This document shows positions 54,666-64,000 of a stretch of 64,000 nt of DNA, in pieces (position 1 is the first letter of the stretch; each line of letters starts with the position of its first letter). The stretch is from Scilla litardierei. Lineage: Eukaryota; Streptophyta; Magnoliopsida; Asparagales; Asparagaceae. The translations under genes were made by a program, and so were the position numbers. The notes beneath the pieces are model-generated. The model saw only the letters and a program-made list of their open reading frames with translations. It ran no database searches and had not been told where the DNA came from. The stretch lies in contig CM061142.1 of assembly GCA_030789695.1 (NCBI GenBank), positions 603,827,659 to 603,891,658 of the forward strand, given 5' to 3'.

Positions 54666-55241
54666 CATCCATGCATTAAACTGCCATGTCATCGCATATT
54701 TTAGAACTACTAGGTTACTTTCCTTCTTTTAGTTTCCTTGCACAAGTCTCTTGTAGACTTGCTAACATGCGCCCTCGTCTCTTTTGGGTGTCGCATGTTA
54801 GTTGCTGAGCCAGAGCCCGTTGCTGAGGACGAGGTGTTTGTTGACGTTGGGCCTGGGTCCACTGTTGATGTGGAGTACGAGGACACCGGCGACCATTCGT
54901 AGAGACTTAGTTCTGTGTTGCTTTCAGCTTAGTTCTTGTTAGGTTGTTGGTGCATAGCGCCTTTTCCTTTTCTGTACGTTTGTTATTTCTGTTGGCCATG
55001 CTTGGGCCTTTTAGACTCTTTTCAGCCTGGTGGCTTTTCTGTGATGTTGGACTTTATTTGTGGACATTCTGAGATTGGAATAAAATTATCTGTCTCTTTT
55101 CTTTTATTATTATTTTTGTTCTGTATCGCATTTGCAAGATACTTGGTTATTCCAGACGCTTTACAAACTGGAGCTGCACAGCTCTAAGTCTGAGCGGACT
55201 TTTCACGCCTCGCCTCCATTTTAGGGAAGCGGGTCGTGACA

Positions 55242-58200
55242 GGTTTTATTGGTGGCCCATGCAGGTCACTGCAACTACGAATTATCGGAACAACGATAAT
55301 AATTATAGAACGTCCATTAAATAAATTAAAACATCCAAATCATAAGCCTTGAGTCTAATTTTTATCGTTTCCTATGTCTTAGGTGGTTGGTAGACGTGTT
55401 GCCCGAACATCTGTCTCAGCTTAGTAGGGAATCCATTAGATCAGGACTATAGTAAGACTTAGTTAGACGTCTGTGCTTGTTAGTTAGAGATCCCTGATTG
55501 TTAGCTAGACTCCATGCTAGAAATTGATATAATCGTCTTAGGAGTTACCTTAGTGGTTCCTGCCTAACTCTGACCATGATAGACTTCTAGAATTTCTTTA
55601 GTCGTTCGCTTGGGTTCATCGATTTCGGGCCAAGCCAAACGCAGTTCATTACAGTCTAGTTCCTTAGAAAGTCTTAGCGCTAAGTTCTTAATCTATAGTT
55701 CGTCAACCATAGGAGTTCCCCGTAGATTTTCATGAGTCATTTCCTAGGCGTATTTATGTTTTGATACTACGACCATTTTCCTTACCCTCGAGACACGAGA
55801 TTGCCTCATGACGATCGTCGTTAATTTTCGAATCTCTTCGTTGCAAATCTTGAGTGTTCTGAAAGTATTTTCGATATTCCTTAATCGCTAAGTTTAAATT
55901 AGTTCGAAAACTTTTAATATATACAATTAGACTTCATACTCTATCGTTGACTTAAAACATTTTTTTTAAATTTCGAAACTTCTATCGAGATTTTGATTAC
56001 TATTTTATAATATTTTTCCAGCCTATACTTTCGTACCTATATAAAAACCTTGTCGCTTTTTATATACTAATTTTATTCTGAACCGTACTTCTATTTTTCC
56101 TAATTCGATTTATAATTTTCTTTTCTTACCTATGTCATTAAAACTTATTCGAATAACTCATCGCGCTTACTTTAAAATACTTTTCTAAGTTACATGGGAC
56201 TTAAGCATTCAGCGTGTCGATTTTATACTCATCATTTTTCTACTTCAAATTTTTGTAAAATACTATCTTCATTTAAATTTATCTTCAATTGTAAAATAAT
56301 TCATTCACCTCCATACTCCTTATTCTGCGTCTAATTCTTATGTCGTGATTTAACTTTCATGTTACCCTTCTACGTTTTATAAGGATATTGTTATATTTTT
56401 TTATTTTATAACTTACATTTTAGTATATCCTTACTTCGTATTTTATATCTTTCTTCCCTACTTGATTATTCTGAATTATATTTTGTTCCACCCAACCAAG
56501 CTTTTCCCCTTATATGTCGCCTCATCTGAACCCCTTTATCCCGTTCTTGTTTCATTTCAATTTCGTTTTCGGTTTTCCTCACTATTGTTTAATCATCACA
56601 TTAGTGCTTACGGTTGCCTACGTTAACCTTAGTATAGTATGGTGGGCCCATTAGTATAGATTGCGATGTCGTTGTGGTGCATGTATAAGTAGAGTGTGTG
56701 GAACCGTGTGTGTGAACCCCGACGTATCACTCACGTATGAGTGTACTCCCCTGTAGTATATTAATGTTTGCCTATTTTGTGATATATACATACTCAGTGT
56801 TATTCATGATGTATATGGAGTTGTATGGATGATATTAGTTATATATGTGTGTGTAGCTATAACACTTTAGGAATGTCTGTATATATAATGGAAATTGTAT
56901 TGGAGTATAGATTAGTAGTGTATGTAGTTTGAAGATACTTGTGAATGCTTGATATGTATATATATATATAAGTAAGTCAGGTGAATGTTAGGTGTAATGA
57001 TAATAGGTGTACTTATAGTTAAGTGAGTAGGCCTATTATATGACCTATATGTTAGTACGTGTGAGTGTGTGCTCCTACGTAGATATGTATTGTGCTTAGA
57101 CGTAAGTAGTTATGTATTTGCTGCATGATTATATATGTGATATACGTATGGTAGTAGGATTATAATTTTGATTGGTATTGCTTGCTTTTACGGGATGTTG
57201 TGTGCGTGTATACCATGAGGTATACACGATTATTACATATCTTAACTACGTATGGATAAGTAGATGTGTTGGTATACTAATTATATGTGGATGGATATGG
57301 TGTGAATATATATGTTACATGTGTGTGACTATACGATGAATGCATGTATTAGGGAGTGTATTATAATTATACGTGTGCTGATGTCTGTAATATTATTATG
57401 GTATATAAAGTGATTGAACTATGTGGTGTTACCTGACTAAATATTAAGTGTGTTTGACATTATGGTATGTATATGGTTATATTGGTAGATGTGTATACAT
57501 TGGAGTGGTATTGGTATAGGTATAAATACCGTGTTACGTATATAGGGTATTTTGATATGTGTCTTGACTCTCCCTCAAGCTTGAGTGGGTATACTCTAAG
57601 TATATTGTTACATATGTCTGTGGTAGCGTGTAATACCATGAATATAGCAATGGATGATGTATATATAGAGATATGATTGTTTGCGCCTGGTTGCATTACG
57701 CACCTGATGGTGGGTCGCTATACCAGTATATAGTTATAAGTGTTGGTCTTGTGGTATAGTTATTTACTAAGGACTTGTCTGTGTGAACGTATGTGTGCTA
57801 GCAAAACTAGGTGTGTAGAGGTGCTGAATATATAGTGGTATGATTGGTATATATGACTGAAAGGTTAGCATGTGTGGGTGTGCACCATGCACGGGTAAGT
57901 ATGTACTTAGTTATAGGTATTGGTGACTATGGTATGAGTGGCGTGTCGTGAATATAGTTATAGGACCGTATGTGATGTGAATATATGGTGAAATATTTGC
58001 ATGCATTTGAATGACTATATAATTGTGAAATTATAGTAGTGGTGAATGTATATTAGATATAGTAAACTTGATTTAATAATGGTATGGTGTGACTACATGT
58101 GTTGATGTGTTTGGTAATGGATGTATACTAGGAAATATTAGGGAGTAGTATACCCATGTTTGTTTTGTTCAAAGGTAGTTATCTAAACGTGGAGTATTAC

Positions 58201-58532
58201 GATGGTATTTGCTGGTGTGAACTATTTAATTGGTTGTGAGTATGTGCACCATGGTATGTAATAAGTGATTAATAGTTATGTAGGGATGTACGTGATTATA
58301 TGATGATTGAAGTGCATGTATGAATTTGACTGACTATGATAGGTGTAAGTTTAGAATGGGCGTAAATATATACATGTTGGTAGTGTTACTGCTTGACTAC
58401 CTAGTGCATATATAAGCACTTGTAGTGACTATACCTGGTTTGAATTATAATGTGATATGATAGGGGTAGTTACTAGAGCGACTAGATATGTTAGAAAGTC
58501 CGAGGACGGACTTTGTTCTAAGGTGGGTAGGA
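55242..58532 (+). other. Element F internal domain, non-coding
   Basis: 3.3 kb without gag or pol on either strand. The + strand is C/T-rich and G-poor from about 55500 to 56640, then G-rich and C-poor from about 56650 to 58500, the same switch as in element A. Shared words with A include TTTAGTCGTTCG near 55600 and the last 20 bases before the LTR. Only a few short chance ORFs are present. Confidence 0.78.
55250..55267 (+). other. Putative primer-binding site of element F
   Basis: TGGTGGCCCATGCAGGTC, identical to 19683-19700 in element A and at the same distance from the LTR end. Not an initiator-Met site. Confidence 0.5.
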
Positions 58533-59145
58533 TGTAAAGGCATGTACTCACTATTCGTAATACGGCTGTGCGTATAGCAATTTCGGGTACCTGATTGGTT
58601 TTGTTGCTTTGTATGTGAGTCGTGTCGTTGAGTCGATAGGGCCGTAGCACCTTGGTTGCATCATTAGCAAGCCAACCCCCGGCGTGTGCCCAACTTGGAT
58701 TACTGTCGCCTTTGGACCCCGTATCCATTGTACGCTTTTCGTGCACGTAGTCTTGTTTGTGCACGTATTTATTTTAGACACTGTTTGTATCCGAACCCTT
58801 TAGTAAGATATGCCGTTGTGACCCTCTCGAATAGTATTAAATTGTGGAATTATTTTGGAACGTCATTTCACGGGGTCGTTCCCCCACGATTTGACTTTGT
58901 TTGATGAGACGTCGCGATTTTCACTTTTGTCGTGAGGCCTTTTTATTTTTAGTTTCGTTTCTCATCGTCCAACTTGTGATCCGTCTTCTTAGTTTTGTTT
59001 CTCTCGACGGTATGGTCATCCCAGTATTTATCTCATAATTTTTGAGTCCCGTTTGACCCACTTTCACCTTTTGCCCAATCTATTATTTTTGACCCTAAGT
59101 TTTCTTGGTTTCTTTCCCCTAATAAATTTTATAATAATATAACAC
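58533..59145 (+). repeat. Element F 3' LTR, first 613 bp
   Basis: Matches 52101-52713 with scattered substitutions. It is cut after aacac (59141-59145) by element D; the continuation CCTAAAATTTCGG seen in the 5' LTR (from 52711) should follow a second aacac right of the window. Confidence 0.87.
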
Positions 59146-60097
59146 TGACGTCCCCGCGTTGTGCGTGTTTGATGTGTGCTATAATATGATATGGGGCATG
59201 AGATTTAAATATTTGTAACCGCAAGCGCACGGTGTTGTAGTGTGGCTTGGGGGTCGAACTCAGGGAGGCGTGGATGTGCTTGTGTCAAGAAGGGTCAAAT
59301 TCACCCCATGGGCGAGCTAGCCCGAATCGGATAATGGATTTGTCACAGTAAAATGCAAGGGATAAACAATATAAAGGGAAAACCCGGGACTCTGGTTTCC
59401 ACCCTATCGTGTGATTCTCACCGATACGGCCTACGGGTAGGATGACGATCGAAATTAGGGTCAATAGTGAGACGTTGCCTCTGAAAGTGGTACCAGCATC
59501 CCATGGGACTGATATTCCGGTCGGTGCCCAGGATGATATGCTGGACTTCCCGGGTTCGGTCAGTGGGCACTCCCGTGTCCATTAACACTGACCAACTCCG
59601 GGAGCACTAAGTTTGCAACGATGACTCCCAACGTCTCATCCTGCCGCTCCTGCGTGCTAGGATTCGACGTCTACGCTAAGGGCGTAAGCTATGGCTAGGG
59701 AGTCAACCACCAAGTTTATTCCTCCTTGGCCCAACGGTCAAAGGCGGTCTTTTTCCCGCCGATGACAATAAAACACCCCGCGTAACCGGTAGATTCCTAA
59801 TCCCTATCAATTTCCTAGTCCTATGGATGCATCGGGAAGAACCCACGAAGGGGTTTCCACCAAAATCCCAGATTTGGGAACTACTCACACATATTTAGTA
59901 AAAAGCGATCTAAATAGAAATCGACCGTAAAAATCATGATCAAGCGATTGAAATGCAGTAAGAGCAATGATAATAACACTATATTAAAGTTTGACAAAGA
60001 TCGAAAAACTTACAAATGTCTGAAAAATTACAGCCGTCAAGAAAGAGAAAACACAGTAAAAAATAACAACTCCTGTTTCTGGAAAACCTAGGGGTTC

Positions 60098-60105
60098 TAT
60101 TTATA
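60098..60105 (-). promoter_or_regulatory. TATA box of element D LTR
   Basis: TATAAATA on the minus strand, 10-15 bp downstream of the nearest palindrome. Confidence 0.65.
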
Positions 60106-60116
60106 GAATACGAAAT

Positions 60117-60466
60117 CACCCGATCAGGTGACCTGCTTCATTTCTTCGGCAGCGCAAAATAGGATCCCACCCGGTCACCACGGCACGGTCGGTTGAGTCA
60201 TGAGCTGATCGGTTGGATCTTTGTGCCGTCGGGTGAACCGGTCGGTTGATCTCTCCGTGTCGTGGCTTCGGAGAATCGGCTACAGGTGAACCGATCGGGT
60301 GAAAGTCACCCGATCGGTTGGCATTCAGCGTCAGAATTACAGAGAGTTGGGGCGTTTGAACCGGTCACTGAACCGACCGGGTGACTTCTTGGCCGCTCCA
60401 ACTTGTGTCCGGGTGGTGCACGTGTGCATCACCCGATCGGTTGGAGATGACCAACCGGTCGGGTGA
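60117..60466 (-). repeat. Palindrome cluster 1 of element D (LTR U3)
   Basis: About twelve copies of CACCCGATCGGTTGG, its reverse complement or one/two-base variants (core CCGATCGG or CCGGTCGG). Several come as facing pairs, for example ACCGATCGGGTGA then TCACCCGATCGGTT a few bases apart. Confidence 0.88.
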
Positions 60467-60710
60467 GGGGCTGAAAGATGCGATCTTCGTCGTTTGACCC
60501 CCTGGATCACGCGTGACTCCTCCCGTTGCTCTGGGGACTCTTGATATCATCGTTTTATGTCCCCTACGCCGGTAAATTCCTGCAAAACACAAAAACACGG
60601 AAAAGTGAAAGAAAACAAGAAAACACGGGAAAACGAATACAAGACGGCAGAAAATACGGAAAAACACGGAAGAAAATGTGCGCAAATATATGAAATATAA
60701 ACGCACGTCA

Positions 60711-62507
60711 AAATCCCCCAAGCTGAACTCTTCCTCATCCTCGAGGAAGACGAGTGAGAGTAGGAGCTCGGATGGAGAAAATAGGGAGAAAGAAAGAAAA
60801 AGAGAACTCTATATCCTAGATCGCCCGTCAGGGCCAACAAAATCGAAAACGACACACCAAGCAAGCAGACGCCAAATCACATCACTAAACCAAGGAATAC
60901 GAGTCCAGACAAGTGTCGTGGGCCTACGCGGTGAAGCGCGAGTGAGCGTGGTCGTGTGCTAGCAAACGGTGTCACTATCTACATTGTGCAATAAAGCTCG
61001 ATATACACAAATCCAAGACATGACCCAAACATCGATTCGATTCGAATGAAGCGGTGAATATATAGCTCAAGCATGCATGAGAATAGAGCGAGAATCGAAA
61101 CATATCATGCATCCGGGACTCCACAACTAGGGTTAAGGAAATCACCACACTATAGCCTAGATAATAGCTAAAAAGTTCCTAAGCCAAGTGTTTTCGAAAA
61201 CGATGGGGGTTGAGATGATGTGGAGTAGAACACTCGGTGCAAACTCTCGCCTTCCCTTTATTCTCGGTAAGTAGGAAAGTATTCACACTGGAAATTTTTT
61301 TGGGTTTTGGCTATTTGTATTTTTTTTTTGGCTTTTTGGCTATACAATTTTTCTTTTCTTTTGGGTCTTTCTTTTTTTTTCTTTTCTCAATTCTTTTCTT
61401 TTTAGGTTTTTCTTTTCTCTCTTTTTTGGATTTTCGGATATTGGGATATATACATGTGTACTCTCCCAAGTGGGAGAACGGTACACGATGAGGGGATTTG
61501 CACCAAGTAAAACAAAAGAGAAATCGGAATCTAAACACTTGGGCAAGGGAAACTATTCTCGCTAATTAGAGCATGGGCTAAATGGGTTATCCTAGTCCTT
61601 AATTGTGGAATCCTGACACAAGCGAAATGAAGCGTACGATATATATATATATAGCATGCAGAAGAAGCAGACAGTAGAAACAAATACCGCACATTCAAAT
61701 CGAAGCATGATAATCTAGGGGTCATTCCTGGACAGGCATATAAAGTAAAATCACCAAGTAGAAGTACACCACACAGCTAGGCACGACGCACGACTCACAA
61801 AAAGCATAAGTGGATCCACGATGCATGAAATGCAAGAGGACTCGATATCCTAGGGCTAGTGAATGTGATTATCGATGCCATGCTAGGTGTGTGTGATTTT
61901 GTGGCAATTCATCATAGGGTTCATCTCTAGGAGAAAGAGATAAAAAGAAGAGAAGAAAAAGAAAAACACGATGGAAAACGACTCAAAAACGAAGAAAAAC
62001 GACTCAAACGACGCACGAAGTGCGACTCCCCCAAGCTGAAGCTTGCATTGCCCTCAATGCAATAGAATTAAATACGGGAGGGCAATAAATAAGGGGGGAA
62101 TACGCACATACACAAAAACACACGAAAGACAAGAAAATCAAACAAACGAAAATGAAAATAAGAAATAGAGATAAAAATCACACCACATGACAAATAAACG
62201 GAAAATAAAAATCACACCAAACGAGACACAAAGAAAAACGAAACACGACAGCACACAGAAAAATTTGACCTCCCCAAGCTAGACGTGACAGTGCTAGCGA
62301 GATGATATGATCTTGAAAATGCAGAGATATGCAAGGGGGGTCAATAAAAGAAAAGAAAGGAAATAGAAAAATAAAAAATAAAAAATAATAATAAAGAAGG
62401 GACTCGACACGTGAATGAGTCCTCCCCCCCAGCAGTGGTAAAGTAGGGCCCCGCAAGGACAGATGGGCACTAAAATTAGGGGGAGGCAAAAGCTGGATGG
62501 GAAAGTA
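60711..62507 (-). other. Element D 3' non-coding region
   Basis: Minus strand. Polypurine tract AGCTTGGGGGATTT at 60711-60724, the palindrome TCCTCGAGGA at 60738-60747, A/T-rich low-complexity sequence (a T-run region at 61290-61430 on +), AGCTTGGGGGAGTC near 62023-62036, and the hairpin at 62043-62062. A further AGCTTGGGGAGG lies near 62268-62279. No real gene is seen; open frames here are low-complexity. Confidence 0.75.
62023..62062 (-). other. Athila 3' hairpin and G-rich tract (element D)
   Basis: Minus strand stem TTGCATTG (62062-62055), loop AGGG, stem CAATGCAA (62050-62043), perfect pairing, then AGCTTGGGGGAGTC. Compare with B (29148) and C (47034). Confidence 0.74.
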
Positions 62508-62897
62508 TCAAGCAGAGGCACCACCATCTGGGGGTGGTGATGGGGGCCTGTGCTGAGGACCAGGAGTGGTTGGGGGTGGGATGTGAAGCTCGGACACATC
62601 GGGTGGGTCAGTGCGAATGTGACGAATGAGGCTTTGAAGGACAGGTAAGTCACGCTCGACGGACTCCTGAGTTGCCCGGCCACCAGCACCAGCTAGGAGG
62701 AGCATGGACATGAAGCGGTCGGCTTGGTCGTCGTCATGGAATGACACCTCGTATTCGGCATCGCCAATGTAAACGGGGTCAGGGGCGCGTGGGGTGGTGG
62801 TGGCGGGTTGGGTGGTGGTTTGTGTGCGACGAGCGCGACGGGTGGGCCTAGGGTTGGAAGAGCTGGCGTCGGTGGGCTTAGCACGGCGAGGAGGCAT
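62508..62897 (-). CDS. Element D short ORF3-like protein
   Basis: Minus strand, about 129 residues from MPPRRAKPTDASSSNPRP, which resembles the start of the C ORF3 (MPPRTRPRSKR). A basic/threonine-rich N-terminus is followed by YEVSFHDDDQADRFMSMLLL and ERDLPVLQSLIRHIRT, with a P-rich end. The large middle domain of the C protein is missing, so it is a shortened or internally deleted relative. It lies behind the D palindrome cluster 2 and TATA box. An upstream in-frame ATG (62957) exists; I prefer 62897 because of the shared N-terminus. Confidence 0.6.
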   Translation of the reverse strand: MPPRRAKPTDASSSNPRPTRRARRTQTTTQPATTTPRAPDPVYIGDAEYEVSFHDDDQADRFMSMLLLAGAGGRATQESVERDLPVLQSLIRHIRTDPPDVSELHIPPPTTPGPQHRPPSPPPDGGASA

Positions 62898-63325
62898 TGT
62901 GCGGGAATCGTGTGTGTGTATGAGTGTATGCAAAATACGATGAATACACACAAACACGACAAATGAGCAAAATGAAAATCTAGGGCAAAATAAAAATAAA
63001 AATTTAACTAAGGAGCGAGGTTACCCAATTAAGATGAAGATCGTTGCTCGTAGACGCCCCAACGCAACGCAACAGGAGCACGTGTGAAGCCGCGGCGAAT
63101 CCTTCCAGCAATTTCGAAAATGGGGGAAAATGGGCGAAAATTAGGGCTTGAAGTGGGTGAGATCAAAGAAGAAGGGGAAGAAATTGATGGAAAGATGAAA
63201 AAGGAGAGTGGAGAGATTGATTTGGGTCGGCTGAGAGGAAGAGCGAGGTCGGGCGAAGGCGGAGAAGGCGAAAAGGCAATCGGAATTTCGAAACTGGCGA
63301 GGGAGGAACGAACGGGCGGAGGGCG

Positions 63326-63334
63326 ATATATATA
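63326..63334 (-). promoter_or_regulatory. Internal TATA box upstream of element D ORF3
   Basis: TATATATAT within CCTATATATATCGCC on the minus strand, about 12 bp from the last palindrome and about 430 bp before the ORF3 ATG. The leader between them is C/T-rich. Confidence 0.65.
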
Positions 63335-63345
63335 GGATTTTAAGT

Positions 63346-63610
63346 CGAACCGATCGGATGAAAAGTCACCCGATCGGTTGACCTTTAGGTCAAAATTGGT
63401 GCAGGAAGAAACGCTACAGGCGAACCGGTCGGGTGATAACTCACCTGATCGGTTGGCCGCTCCACAGATTTTCCCGAAAGTTTGGTACAGCTCACCCGGT
63501 CTGTCACCCGATCGCTCTGCGTACCACCCGGTTGGTTCGTTGAGTGACTGATACGGCCGGCAGCTGATACATCCCAACCGATCGGGTGAGTTATCACCCG
63601 ATCGGTTGGG
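63346..63610 (-). repeat. Palindrome cluster 2 of element D (upstream of ORF3)
   Basis: About nine copies of the CACCCGATCGGTTGG word or variants. The last pair forms a perfect inverted repeat with 17-bp arms and a 4-bp centre (63573-63589 and 63594-63610). It is the same word as in the D LTR. Confidence 0.9.
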
Positions 63611-64000
63611 GCCTTGTTTTCTGCAAAAGTGCACAAACGGCCTTAGTCCCTCAACGGAAATTCTTGCGGCTGGAATTATTTATTAAAATAGATGAAATAA
63701 AATTAAGAAAAATTACTAAAAAGTGGAAACAAAAGTTTAGAACATGGGTTGCCTCCCATGAAGCGCTTTTGTTTAACGTCGTTGGCTCGACGCCCGTTGA
63801 TGATGTTCAAGGCGGACGATAGTGGTGATGCCCAAAGTGTGGCATCGCTTCAGATTCTCCCTTTGCAGTAGTCGACGGTGACAAGAGAACTTGCTCGACT
63901 ACCCTCCCTTTGTTGACGGGGTCCGGGGGCTTCTCCCTCATATTGGCGTCTACCGCCATTCGCGTTAGGATTCGGACCCCATCCCCGGTGAGCCCCATGG
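63611..64000 (-). other. Element D post-pol block and unrecognised ORF end
   Basis: Minus strand: the conserved block GTCGAGCCAACGACGTTAAA and GGGAGGCAACCC (about 63795-63745), equivalent to 43428-43468 in element C. Before it (63998-63807) is an open frame of 63 codons with LTGDGVRILTRMAVDANMRE, which I do not recognise; it could be the end of a polyprotein or chance. Confidence 0.6.

Larger units (their letters stand above)
52101..55241 (+). repeat. Element F 5' LTR (3.14 kb)
   Basis: Begins TGTAATGACATG and ends GGGTCGTGACA. A CpG- and pyrimidine-rich block (52900-53620) is followed by AT-rich sequence, the same plan as the element A LTR. Two repeat arrays lie at 54163-54385 and 54530-54665. 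The palindrome-like ORFs in the CpG-rich block are not credible genes. Confidence 0.82.
52101..59145 (+). mobile_element. Element F: second LARD-type element, right end outside window
   Basis: 5' LTR 52101-55241, non-coding interior 55242-58532, start of the 3' LTR 58533-59145, where element D interrupts it. The two LTR starts match (TGTAA, then CATGTACTCACTATTCGTAAT). The LTR end (CGGGTCGTGACA), the primer-site-like word and the tract before the 3' LTR (CTAAGGTGGGTAGGA) are shared with element A. No gag or pol is seen. The left target duplication is probably agagt (52096-52100). Confidence 0.83.
59146..60710 (-). repeat. Element D 3' LTR (1565 bp)
   Basis: Minus strand start TGACGTGCG and end GGGACGTCA, giving a 6-bp terminal inverted repeat (TGACGT/ACGTCA). 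The part near the 3' end (CTGAGTTCGACCCCCAAGCC on the minus strand) resembles the end of the C LTR. The TATA box is at 60098-60105 and the palindrome cluster at 60117-60466. Confidence 0.83.
59146..64000 (-). mobile_element. Element D: Athila-like retrotransposon, minus strand, partial
   Basis: Minus strand: post-pol block, palindrome cluster, TATA box, short ORF3, 3' non-coding region, polypurine tract, 3' LTR (60710-59146). It inserted into the element F 3' LTR at aacac. Everything 5' of the post-pol block lies outside the window, so presence of pol is unknown. It is a different family from element C: the LTR and palindrome words do not match, but the module order is the same. Confidence 0.83.

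Noticed and set aside
61237..61546. F- and K-rich frames near 61.3 kb
   Set aside because: They translate a T-rich/A-rich low-complexity tract in the 3' region of element D.
63029..63634. 201-codon minus-strand frame across palindrome cluster 2 of element D
   Set aside because: It repeats NRSGD and SPDR-like words because it translates the palindromes, and it runs through the TATA box. It is more likely regulatory DNA than a gene, although it is on the element's sense strand.

Overview
This window is plant nuclear heterochromatin made of nested LTR retrotransposons. I found no host gene, tRNA, rRNA or microbial feature. The families (Ty3/gypsy Athila-like and Tat-like, Ty1/copia, a Sirevirus-like copia, and two large elements without coding capacity) point to a flowering plant with a repeat-rich genome. 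The sequence does not let me name the species.

Layout, left to right. Element B (Athila-like, + strand, left end outside the window) runs to 31928. It is interrupted by a solo LTR of a sister family (106-1762) and by element A (1999-25804). Element A is a LARD-type element with ~3.5 kb LTRs and a non-coding interior. Its 5' LTR is split by a Ty1/copia array (2163-16284) arranged LTR-internal-LTR-internal-LTR. B itself cuts the RNase H region of element T (Tat-like, - strand, 31929-34501). Next comes element S (Sirevirus-like copia, - strand, about 34502-52100). Its gag is split by element E (36556-50771, probably a solo LTR), which is split by element C (38667-50482). C is a young Athila-like element with gag, protease and a third ORF but no reverse transcriptase or integrase. 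The S LTR is broken at 52100 by element F (a second LARD related to A). The 3' LTR of F is broken at 59145 by element D (Athila-like, - strand), which leaves the window on the right.

Target-site duplications visible inside the window support the nesting: tccat for A, atttc/gtttc for the copia array, aactc for E, cgcct for C, and gggtc/gagtt for the solo LTR. The B protease frame resumes across A and the S gag frame resumes across E. The deepest path is S > T > B > A > copia; S > T is inferred from position only.

The most interesting signal is in C and D. Each carries a family-specific cluster of short palindromes upstream of the LTR TATA box. Each also carries a second cluster of the same word, followed by its own TATA box, inside the element just upstream of ORF3. 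The words differ (core CTCGGCCGAG in C, CCGATCGG in D) but the plan is the same. This looks like a dedicated internal promoter for ORF3. A second candidate is a hairpin with an AGGR loop and covarying stem that recurs in B, C and D at the start of the 3' non-coding region.
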